A stretch of 64,000 nucleotides of DNA, taken from Arachidicoccus rhizosphaerae. Its GTDB lineage: Bacteria; Bacteroidota; Bacteroidia; Chitinophagales; Chitinophagaceae. Positions 9,501 through 17,497 of this stretch are shown piece after piece. The notes under the pieces are model-generated. The model was given only the letters and a program-made list of their open reading frames with translations. It ran no database searches and was not told where the DNA came from. Both the position numbers and the translations under genes were made by a program. Position 1 is the first letter of the stretch. Each line of letters starts with the position of its first letter. Where the stretch lies: contig NZ_FNQY01000015.1 of the NCBI RefSeq assembly GCF_900107765.1, positions 55,391-119,390 of the forward strand, given 5' to 3'.

Positions 9501-10313
9501 ATGCAAGAACCAATAGACAATATTAATAATGTATCAATTGCCAATATTCACAAGCAGACTATTTTAATTGTTGATGATAATCAGGAGATTTTAGAGTTTT
9601 TGGCGGACGACCTGGAGGATATTTACAACGTCGTTACGGCTACTTCTGTAAAAAAAGCTTTACCCTGTTTTGAGATGGAAATGATTGCCCTGGTTATCAG
9701 TGATATTTTAATGCCAGAGACAGATGGCCTTGCCTTTTGTAAAATGATTAAAACAAATATGGAACTCAGCCATATTCCGGTCATTCTATTAACTGCCAAG
9801 AATGGCATTCCAGCACAAATTGAAGGTTTGGAACATGGAGCGGATGCCTATATTGAAAAACCATTTTCACCAGAATACTTACAGGTACAAATAGCCAATT
9901 TATTGAGTAACCGAAGCAGACTCCGCTCCTACTTTTCTAGTTTTCCACTTGCTACCATTCATAGCATGGCACACAACTCAGCCGACGAGGAGTTCCTGAG
10001 TAAACTCCATCAGGTTATCGTCCAACATCTGGATGATCCAAAATTAGACGTAGATCAATTATCGAATAAACTCTATATCAGTAAGCCTACCCTGTATCGA
10101 AAAATCAAGTCAATTACAGACATGACCCCAGGGGAACTCATTACTGTCACCAGGTTAAAAAAATCTGCTGAATACTTATCCGAGCAGAAATACAGCATTC
10201 TGGAAGTATCCGTAATGGTTGGTTTTAATTCAGCGACCCATTTTGGACGCTGTTTCCAAAAACAATTCGGCATGAGTCCCAGTAAATTTCTTTCCAAAAA
10301 CCCAGTTGAATAA
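9501..10313 (+). CDS. Response regulator with AraC-type DNA-binding domain (second half of split HTCS)
   Basis: A 270-residue regulator. Residues 20-135 are a receiver domain: acidic pair DD at 25-26, phospho-acceptor Asp68 in VISDILMP, and Lys in IEKPFSP. Residues about 165-268 are an AraC helix-turn-helix domain (LSNKLYISKPTLYRKIKSITDMTP and VGFNSATHFGRCFQKQFGMSPSKF). This is the layout of the C-terminal third of an HTCS. It begins 42 bases after the kinase stop and in the same reading frame, so kinase plus regulator add up to the usual length of a single HTCS. It should receive phosphate from the upstream kinase and activate the PUL genes. A bidirectional terminator follows. Confidence 0.93.
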   Translation: MQEPIDNINNVSIANIHKQTILIVDDNQEILEFLADDLEDIYNVVTATSVKKALPCFEMEMIALVISDILMPETDGLAFCKMIKTNMELSHIPVILLTAKNGIPAQIEGLEHGADAYIEKPFSPEYLQVQIANLLSNRSRLRSYFSSFPLATIHSMAHNSADEEFLSKLHQVIVQHLDDPKLDVDQLSNKLYISKPTLYRKIKSITDMTPGELITVTRLKKSAEYLSEQKYSILEVSVMVGFNSATHFGRCFQKQFGMSPSKFLSKNPVE

Positions 10314-10404
10314 TACGAACTCAGCCAATCCAAACAATAAGTTTAAAGTAGACGTATAATTAAGAAGCAACGAAAAGCAATATCATTTTCAAGACTACCA
10401 AACA

Positions 10405-10442
10405 AAAAGAGGAGCTCAAGGTCATTACCGGCTCCTCTTTTT
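10405..10442. terminator. Bidirectional rho-independent terminator
   Basis: Stem AAAAGAGGAGC (10405-10415) pairs with GCTCCTCTTTT (10431 onward), with an A-tract before and a T-tract after. It lies between the convergent regulator (+) and SusD (-) genes and can serve both. Confidence 0.85.
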
Positions 10443-10494
10443 TTAACAATGGCAATTTCTTAAATCAACTATTTTTCAATCAGTTGTATAAGTT

Positions 10495-12291
10495 TTACTG
10501 TTCAGGCGCAACATTATTTTCAGCACCCGGGTATCCTATATTCTGATTAATATGCCCTTCAGAATTGGCCAATATCCAGTTTTCCGGTATAGGCCAAAGT
10601 ACATGATATGGTTTCATCACGTAAGAATTCGTTGAATAGAAATACTGGGTACCATAAAAATTATTTTTTGCCATTACTCTGTCATAATACCAGTTCTTTT
10701 CGCTAAAGTTACTTATAGAGTATCCATTCTTGCCTTCCTGGGCCATTAAAAATGCAACCCTTGTCAATTCTGATTTACGGTGCTCTTCCAAAAACAGCTC
10801 TCTGGCCCGCTCATCAAATATATCATCTATGGTGACATTTGATAAAAGAGGGGCATTGGCTCTAGCTCGGATAGTATTTACATCCTCAGTTGCTTTAGGG
10901 ATATTATTCAGCCACCAATAGGCTTCCGCACGTATTAAATAGGTCTCTGCCAGTCTAAATACATAGGAATCAGTGTAGCCACCGGAAGGGCTTCCTCCAA
11001 CATTAATATCATCCTTGTAAATCAACACTTTAACCGTTGGGAAAGAAAAATAGCATCTGATTGTATCACTAACAAATGCGGCCTGAATGGGTTTACCAAA
11101 CCAAGTAGCACTCCCCCCCTTTGCCGCAGGACGGTTATAATATAATCTGGATTTATCAAACCAGTTATTGGAATTATGGCGCATATCCGTCCCGCTATTT
11201 GCCCAAACTTCATATTGATAATAATTGGATGGACGAATTTTTGCAATGCCGCGACCAAGCTTTGCAACTTCATCATAACCATCATAAGGAGAAACATCAT
11301 AAGTGGTACCTTGCTTACCATCTGGCGTTTTTACAGAACTACCATTACTCCAGTAGGGAACCAAATTTCGCATTCTATAAGAGCCATTCTCTGATCCATT
11401 TCCTGTAATGCCATAGCGCTCTTGAACAACATATAGCCCTTCCTTATTTTCCGAAGCACTTATATTATCTGGATTAAAAAGATCATTAAATACATCTAAA
11501 CTGTCTACGTTTGCATTTACACCAAATCTGGATGTCATCAAATGATTACCGTAATTTTCAATACAACGAGTCGCCGCATCAATAGCATCCTGAAAATCAC
11601 CCAGAGCCAAATCAATTTTAGCAAGCATATGTTCCCCAGCAGCCCTGTTTACCTGTCCAGGCTGAACTGTTATCGGCAACCATTGAACAGCAAATTCCAT
11701 ATCAGATTTCATTTGTTTTAAAATCTTTGTTCTGGAAGCAGTCTTAAAATCCAACTTTGGAGTTGTGACTTCATCCAATGAAAGGGGAACATCACCAAAT
11801 TCATTCACTAATAAATAATACCAATAAGCTCTATGGAAGTAACCTTCAGCCAGAATAGCATTTTTAGCTTCTTCAGATTCAAAAGTAGCATTAGGCACAT
11901 TACTAATAACCGTATTGGCATAAGTTATCCCATCCCATCCCAATAACCAATAACGCATATACAAACTATAATTAGATGTAGGAGTGAGTTGTGTTTCAAG
12001 ATTATGTATCTCCTTAGTTTCTGGGCTTCCTATAACATCCATATCCGAGAAAGCATACTCATAAACTATGGGGGTCCGACAGGTCCCTGCATCAAATGCG
12101 TCACCTACAAATTCCACTTTTTGTTGCTTTCTGCACGTTACAAGAGCAGATTCCAATCCGGCTTGATCTGTAAAAACATTTTCCGGTGCATAAAAAGAAA
12201 GGGGTTCCGGGTCAAGTTTAACGCAGCCGATGGATCCGGCTAAGACAAAAGTCGTCAATGATCCTAGTAAAAATTTATATCTAATTTTCAT
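10495..12291 (-). CDS. RagB/SusD family outer-membrane glycan-binding lipoprotein
   Basis: A 598-residue SusD-like protein. The signal peptide ends in a lipobox (FVLAGSIGC, Cys23). The N-terminal TPR region includes the helix YFHRAYWYYLLVNEFGDVPLSLDEV, typical of the family. The C-terminal part has the usual signatures: YVFRLAETYLIRAEAYW, INTIRARAN-like VNTIRARANAP and FDERARELFLEEHRKSELTR. It caps the SusC channel and captures oligosaccharides at the cell surface. The gene starts 26 bases after the SusC stop on the same strand, so the two are co-transcribed. The family is certain; the ligand is not known but is presumably the same pectic or arabinan-type glycan handled by the neighbouring GH43 and GH105. 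Confidence 0.95.
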   Translation of the reverse strand: MKIRYKFLLGSLTTFVLAGSIGCVKLDPEPLSFYAPENVFTDQAGLESALVTCRKQQKVEFVGDAFDAGTCRTPIVYEYAFSDMDVIGSPETKEIHNLETQLTPTSNYSLYMRYWLLGWDGITYANTVISNVPNATFESEEAKNAILAEGYFHRAYWYYLLVNEFGDVPLSLDEVTTPKLDFKTASRTKILKQMKSDMEFAVQWLPITVQPGQVNRAAGEHMLAKIDLALGDFQDAIDAATRCIENYGNHLMTSRFGVNANVDSLDVFNDLFNPDNISASENKEGLYVVQERYGITGNGSENGSYRMRNLVPYWSNGSSVKTPDGKQGTTYDVSPYDGYDEVAKLGRGIAKIRPSNYYQYEVWANSGTDMRHNSNNWFDKSRLYYNRPAAKGGSATWFGKPIQAAFVSDTIRCYFSFPTVKVLIYKDDINVGGSPSGGYTDSYVFRLAETYLIRAEAYWWLNNIPKATEDVNTIRARANAPLLSNVTIDDIFDERARELFLEEHRKSELTRVAFLMAQEGKNGYSISNFSEKNWYYDRVMAKNNFYGTQYFYSTNSYVMKPYHVLWPIPENWILANSEGHINQNIGYPGAENNVAPEQ

Positions 12292-12317
12292 AATATTAAT
12301 ATTTTTTGAACTATTTT

Positions 12318-15300
12318 TTAGAGTGTCAGGTATGCGCCAAATGTAAAAATTCTAGGCGTCCGTCCCATTGTTTCCGGATCATAATATGACCATTTTGTAA
12401 TTACGAAAGCATTATCTACGCTCGCCATTAACCTTAATCCGGGAATAGAATACTTTCGAAGAATCTTATCTGGAAAAGTATAGGACAAACTTGCATTTTG
12501 CATTCTTAAATAATCTCGTTTTACATAAAAATATACCGTTGGATTACTTGCATTTGATCCGAGCCTGCCATAACTGGTATTTGCATTCCAAGGAGTCCAG
12601 TAGTCATTCCAAATTGAGTTAGAGGACTCAAAATATCTGTTGTCTTCATTTCTACGGCTTGCGTCATTTCCATAATAGTCAAATTCTCCTCTAATCACAA
12701 ATGACAAATTCCAGTTTTTCAAAAATTGCAGATCACTCCTTAAGGAGGCTCTGTAACGAGGAACAGATGATCCAATCCATACTTTATCATTATTATTTAT
12801 AACACCATCACCATCTACATCCAGAACTTTAGGATCTCCCGGCAACTTTCCATAAACCGCCGCAGCTTCTTCCTCTCCTATTTGCCATATTCCAGTTATC
12901 TTGTAATCATGTATATCATTGATACCATGACCAATATACCAGCCATTTGAGACATCGTCCGCCTCTTTTCCTGTTGCAGAATCAGTTGTTCCGTAAAGAT
13001 GAACAATTTTATTTCGGTTCAGACTAAAAATCAGGGAAGTTGACCACACCAGTTTATTTGGAATATTGACATTGACACTTGTAAGGGTTACTTCAAGGCC
13101 TTTATTATCTACCTGCCCCAAATTAGCTAAAACACTGGAATAACCTGTAAAACCAGGAAGTGCACGGTCTACTAATAAATCAGTTGTATAATTGTAATAG
13201 GCATCAATTGTCCCGGAGAATCGGTTGTTCAATATCCCAAAATCCAATCCTAAATCTATTGAATGTGTCGTTTCCCATTTGATATCCTTATTTGAAAGAG
13301 TTGTTTGGTATACTCCTTTAACCGTCTCGCCACCTTCAATGTTGTCAAGTGTATTTAATTTACCCAAAGCCGCATATCTGCCTATACTTCTATTCCCACT
13401 CGTACCCCATGAGGCTCTTAACTTCAAATCGTTAAATGCAGATCCTTTCATAAAGTTTTCTTGAGAAATTCTCCATGCAGCAGCAAATGCTGGATAAACA
13501 CCATATGGATTATTTTGACCGAAGGCAGAGAAGCCATCTCTTCTAATTGAGGCCGTTAATAAATAACGATCTTTAAAGCTATAGTTAACCCTTCCTAATA
13601 GAGAATTACCAGTTTGTACCTCATCATCTGAATTAGTAACCGGATTGATTCCGGTATTTAATTGATGGAAAATCAAATCTCCATCAGGAGTAAACCCTTC
13701 ATTCGATGCTGTGGTACTAAAAGTTTGGTACTTTTCTGCCCCAATAACACCAGTCACATCGATTTGATGAACTTTATTGAATCGATGGCTCCAGTTTAAA
13801 ATATTTTCGATACTCCACTCATAATCAGAATATTCATTGCGGGAAGCCTCACCACCTTCTGCAACCCCAGCATTAAGATCAGATGTATAATTGTAGGTTT
13901 TAATCCATCCATATCGGTTATTCCAATTAGTTCTGAATGTTATTCCATAAGGTAATGTCAATTTGCTGTATAAGGTGGCATTTAAAGTCTGAACTTTATA
14001 AAAATAGCTATTGACACTTGCTGCATATATCGGGTTCGATACACGGGCATCACCTATCGGAAATTGTGCTAAGGTTCCATCCTCATTATACATATTCCCA
14101 TAAGGGCTCATTACATCCGCATTACCAGGATTTACAGTCAGTGTATTATCTCCTCTATCCGCAAACTGAGTGGTGGTCCCTATTTGTAGCCATTTAGTAA
14201 TATTAGATTCCAAATTAAATCGCCCATGCACTGACTTAAAATCATCACCTACGGTCGTACCTTTGTTATTGGTATAACCAATTGAAGTATAATAGGAAGT
14301 ACTCTTACTTCTTCCTGAGACGGCCACATCGTGGTCCTGCCTGAATCCTGTTTGATAGACATAGTCTCTCCAATCAACGGTTTTTCCTGCTTTATAATTA
14401 TTTATTTCAATATCCGTTAACTTCAACCTGGTTAGCCATGTTCCAACATAATCTCCATCAAAGCCATTATCATAACCAGCCCATTGTTCCTGAGTAACAC
14501 CATCAGGAAGATCATCGGGGTTATCATAATACCCCTCTCCCTTTTGAGATGTCGCAGGATTAAAATAATCTACTGTTTTTAAATAATCCTTTCTTCGTTG
14601 AAGATATTGTTCCGGGCTGGCAGCAGGTGGTATTCCTAGCATATTTGACACACCTATTTTAGAACTAAAATCAACCCTTGGGGTCTCAGACATGCCTCTT
14701 TTAGTTGTAATTGCTACCACGCCGGCAGAACCTTTTGCTCCATAAATGGCGGTGGCGCTTGCATCTTTAAGTACATCAATACTAGCAATATCGTTGGGAT
14801 TAATATCATTAAGATTACCATTAAAAGTCACGCCATCCAATATAATCAAAGGCGTAGTAGAAGCAGTCAGGGAAGCTGGTCCACGAATTTCTAAAGTACC
14901 ACCTCCCGATGCTCCATTATTAATGGCAACGTTTACACCTGGAATCGTCCCTTTTAAGAAATCAACAAAACTTGTTGCCACCTTTGTTTCCAAAACTTTA
15001 GAATCCAAATGAGATACAGCCCCTGTAAGGTCCCTTTTTGTTGTTGTTCCATAACCGATTACTACTACATCGTTTAATGTGCTGTCACTGGTTGCATCCA
15101 GTACAACATTAATTATTGTATCCGTACTCAATAATTCATCTTTTGGAACATAACCTATCATGGAAAGGTGTAGAGTACTACCCGCCTCGGCGGATAATAT
15201 AAACTGGCCGTTATCATTTGACATAGTACCAGTTTTAGAGTCTTTAATTAATACTGAAACTCCTCTAAGTGGTAAACCATCATTATTTCTGACGGTTCCA

Positions 15301-15383
15301 GAATATTTTTTTTGTTGTGAATACCCGGCCATTACTATTAGCATTCCAGGTACTAAAAAAAAGAGAAATTTAAATTGCTTCAC
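12318..15383 (-). CDS. SusC/RagA family TonB-linked outer-membrane transporter
   Basis: A 1021-residue SusC-type importer. Signal peptide (FLFFLVPGMLIVMAGYSQ), then a CarboxypepD_reg-like domain (residues about 28-105: YSGTVRNNDGLPLRGVSVLIKD), a TonB-box region (LNDVVVIGYGTTTKRDLTGAV), a plug with the SusC signature (IPGVNV … EIRGPASL … PLIILDGV … IDVLKDASATAIYGAKGSAGV) and a beta-barrel with a terminal YSIPGLRLMASVDNAFVITKW segment. It imports oligosaccharides with its SusD partner immediately downstream. There is no STN domain, consistent with control by the HTCS rather than by a sigma/anti-sigma pair. The upstream 580-bp region is divergent with GH105 and holds regulatory module B. Confidence 0.96.
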   Translation of the reverse strand: MKQFKFLFFLVPGMLIVMAGYSQQKKYSGTVRNNDGLPLRGVSVLIKDSKTGTMSNDNGQFILSAEAGSTLHLSMIGYVPKDELLSTDTIINVVLDATSDSTLNDVVVIGYGTTTKRDLTGAVSHLDSKVLETKVATSFVDFLKGTIPGVNVAINNGASGGGTLEIRGPASLTASTTPLIILDGVTFNGNLNDINPNDIASIDVLKDASATAIYGAKGSAGVVAITTKRGMSETPRVDFSSKIGVSNMLGIPPAASPEQYLQRRKDYLKTVDYFNPATSQKGEGYYDNPDDLPDGVTQEQWAGYDNGFDGDYVGTWLTRLKLTDIEINNYKAGKTVDWRDYVYQTGFRQDHDVAVSGRSKSTSYYTSIGYTNNKGTTVGDDFKSVHGRFNLESNITKWLQIGTTTQFADRGDNTLTVNPGNADVMSPYGNMYNEDGTLAQFPIGDARVSNPIYAASVNSYFYKVQTLNATLYSKLTLPYGITFRTNWNNRYGWIKTYNYTSDLNAGVAEGGEASRNEYSDYEWSIENILNWSHRFNKVHQIDVTGVIGAEKYQTFSTTASNEGFTPDGDLIFHQLNTGINPVTNSDDEVQTGNSLLGRVNYSFKDRYLLTASIRRDGFSAFGQNNPYGVYPAFAAAWRISQENFMKGSAFNDLKLRASWGTSGNRSIGRYAALGKLNTLDNIEGGETVKGVYQTTLSNKDIKWETTHSIDLGLDFGILNNRFSGTIDAYYNYTTDLLVDRALPGFTGYSSVLANLGQVDNKGLEVTLTSVNVNIPNKLVWSTSLIFSLNRNKIVHLYGTTDSATGKEADDVSNGWYIGHGINDIHDYKITGIWQIGEEEAAAVYGKLPGDPKVLDVDGDGVINNNDKVWIGSSVPRYRASLRSDLQFLKNWNLSFVIRGEFDYYGNDASRRNEDNRYFESSNSIWNDYWTPWNANTSYGRLGSNASNPTVYFYVKRDYLRMQNASLSYTFPDKILRKYSIPGLRLMASVDNAFVITKWSYYDPETMGRTPRIFTFGAYLTL

Positions 15384-15965
15384 GATTTAATTTTTTTGAT
15401 AACCTAAATTTGATTTTAATATAATTCGTTCCCACACAATCAACCCACTAAAGCCATTATCAGCATAATGACAATTGACATAACCTCAAATAACAAGCAT
15501 ATCTTTTGATAATAAAGAAGTTATCTTAAGGAGTGTTGGATAACTCTTTTACAGAAGTGTTTACCTTTTAACTTAAATACCTTGACCACAAATTCTTTTT
15601 CAGATAAAAGATGCATTTCCCTTTTTATAATTCTTAAGCAAATTTGTAACATTTAGAAATTGTCTACGCATCAAATATTCTCATAGATTCAACTTATTTT
15701 ATCATTTTTTTAATAAACGATTTGATTAATGTTAAAAGACCTATTTTCGTATTATTAGAACATTATTGACAATAGAATATTCAACAACAAAAAGCTATAT
15801 TGATAATAAATATTTTATCAATGACATAGTTCGTTTTCCATTAAAAGCATCATCTTAAGAAGTATAAGACCAATTATAATTTGATAATTTTAAAAACTTT
15901 CAGGACAAAATCAATCAAAATCCTAAACAATTAATTTCATTTCACATCATTAAAAGGTATTAATT
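15384..15965. other. Divergent SusC / GH105 control region
   Basis: A 580-bp AT-rich region between the divergent SusC (-) and GH105 (+) genes. It contains regulatory module B at 15639-15749. I found no open frame of note in it. The SusC-side promoter is not obvious. Confidence 0.6.
15639..15749 (+). promoter_or_regulatory. PUL regulatory module, copy B (SusC/GH105 divergent region)
   Basis: Second copy of the module seen at 5997-6107: CAAATTTGTAACATT (15639-15653), CTCATAGATTCAAC with the TTTTATCATTTT block (15680-15714), and the -7-like TATTTTCG (15742-15749). A TTTG at 15721-15724 is a possible -33 element, 17 bases before the -7. Distances between blocks equal those in copy A. The promoter-like element points at GH105, about 215 bases upstream of its ATG. 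Confidence 0.6.
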
Positions 15966-17108
15966 ATGAAAAAACAATTTCTTACAAGTGCCTGCTTATT
16001 ATTATTTTGTTTTTTTTGTAGCATAGTAAATGCGCAAAAAAATAAAAATTATCTGAAAACGTTTCCTGAGGGCAGTACCCCACAGGAAATAGGAAAAAGA
16101 ATTGCGGACCATTTTGTTACTACCGTAAATAAATTCATAGGCGAAAATCAAAGGCCTCATTATATCCATTATCCAATCACTTGTACCTGGTTTGGCGCCT
16201 TGGAATTTGCCAAACTCACGAATGATAAAAATTTAAAATCCGAGCTCGCCAATGCTTACACACCTTTAGAAGGCGAAAGAAAATCTATGGTTCCTAAACC
16301 AGATCATGTAGACAATGCAGTATTCGGTATTGTTCCTTTTGCCTTGTTTCGACAAACCAAAGAGAAAAAATATCTGGAATTCGCCACAGATTATGCTGAT
16401 AAGCAATGGGATAAACCTTTTGGCAAACACGTAAATCCAAGTTCTTATTATTATTATAATAATGGATTATCCTTTGAAACAAGAATGTGGATTGATGATA
16501 TGTATATGATTACAGCATTACAAACTCAAGCGTTTATTACAACAGGAAATAAAAAATATCTGGATCGTGCAGCGAAAGAAATGGTTCATTACCTAGATTC
16601 GTTGCAACAACCTAATGGACTGTTTTATCATGCACCGGATGTGCCTTTCTATTGGGGCAGAGGCAACGGTTGGATGGCTGTAGGCATGACAGAAGTCTTG
16701 CGTTTACTCCCTAAAAATCATCCAGATAGACAAGCCGTAATGGAAGGTTACAAAAAAATGATGGCATCCCTGTTAAAATATCAGGATCAGAAAGGTATGT
16801 GGCATCAATTAATCGATGATCCGAATGCCTGGGAAGAAACATCTTCAACCGGCATGTTCACTTACGCCTTTATTACAGGAGTAAAGGCCGGATGGTTAGA
16901 TAATAATAGTTATGGACCTGCAGCCAGAAAAGCCTGGCTGGCACTCATTACCTTTATTAATGCCAATAATGATATCACGAATGTCTGTGAAGGTACCAAT
17001 AAGAAAAATGATCACCAATATTACCTGGATCGGAAACAAAATACAGGAGATTTACATGGACAAGCCCCGCTTCTATGGTGTGCCAATGCATTAATGAGAA
17101 AGAAATAA
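15966..17108 (+). CDS. GH105 family unsaturated rhamnogalacturonyl/glucuronyl hydrolase
   Basis: A 380-residue protein of usual GH105 length. The signal peptide MKKQFLTSACLLLFCFFCSI ends at NAQ. The (alpha/alpha)6-barrel motifs of the YteR/GH105 family are present: TWFGALEFAK, HVDNAVFG (Asp116), TRMWIDDMYM with the catalytic Asp at 177/178, YWGRGNGW (229-236) and SSTGMFTYAF. These enzymes hydrate the delta-4,5 unsaturated uronic acid left by polysaccharide lyases and release it from the oligosaccharide end. The protein is probably periplasmic. It is divergent from SusC and follows regulatory module B. Its presence points to an acidic, lyase-cleaved substrate such as rhamnogalacturonan, although no lyase is seen in this PUL within the window. 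GH88 is the only close alternative. Confidence 0.9.
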   Translation: MKKQFLTSACLLLFCFFCSIVNAQKNKNYLKTFPEGSTPQEIGKRIADHFVTTVNKFIGENQRPHYIHYPITCTWFGALEFAKLTNDKNLKSELANAYTPLEGERKSMVPKPDHVDNAVFGIVPFALFRQTKEKKYLEFATDYADKQWDKPFGKHVNPSSYYYYNNGLSFETRMWIDDMYMITALQTQAFITTGNKKYLDRAAKEMVHYLDSLQQPNGLFYHAPDVPFYWGRGNGWMAVGMTEVLRLLPKNHPDRQAVMEGYKKMMASLLKYQDQKGMWHQLIDDPNAWEETSSTGMFTYAFITGVKAGWLDNNSYGPAARKAWLALITFINANNDITNVCEGTNKKNDHQYYLDRKQNTGDLHGQAPLLWCANALMRKK

Positions 17109-17169
17109 CTCATTAATGGATACGCATATTTTTTAGAAGGGCAATCAATATTTACGCCAATACACCAGG

Positions 17170-17212
17170 AGGTCCTGGCTTACGATTATGGTAAGTCAGG
17201 ACCTCTTTTTTT
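17170..17212 (+). terminator. Rho-independent terminator after GH105
   Basis: Stem AGGTCCTGGCTTAC (17170-17183) pairs with GTAAGTCAGGACCT (17191-17204) with one G-T pair, followed by seven T. It is 60 bases after the GH105 stop. Confidence 0.85.
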
Positions 17213-17272
17213 GAATAGGGTGGCTGATTTTACTCTTTTTCCGGATATGTAAAATATTTTTTTGCATCTAAG

Positions 17273-17302
17273 TTGCATTTATGGAATATTTCTATATTTT
17301 TG
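17273..17302 (+). promoter_or_regulatory. Bacteroidota-type promoter of the TonB receptor gene
   Basis: TTG (17273-17275) followed after 19 bases by TATTTTTG (17295-17302), a full match to the -7 consensus TAnnTTTG at usual spacing. The leader to the receptor ATG at 17498 would be about 190 bases. The -7 element is overlapped by a palindrome at 17300-17316. Confidence 0.6.
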
Positions 17303-17316
17303 CAACATAGTTACAA
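17300..17316. promoter_or_regulatory. Candidate repressor operator (palindrome)
   Basis: TTGCAACATAGTTACAA is a 7-3-7 inverted repeat with one mismatch, placed over the end of the -7 element. Further TTGCAT/ATGCAA elements flank it (17262, 17273, 17319). Size and position fit a Fur-family repressor site such as a metal-uptake regulator; the regulator itself is not in the window, so identity is inference. Confidence 0.45.
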
Positions 17317-17497
17317 TAAATGCAAGCTGTTTTAAATGATAATCACATGAAAGAACATAAACAAATTGTAATTTTTTTTTAATATAACGGATACTAGACA
17401 GGTAGATAAATAATGTCCGGGAGTTTACTCATTGTATGCCTGAGAATCAACTACCAATAGTTATCACTAACAGTACTTATAAAGTACAAATAAAAAA

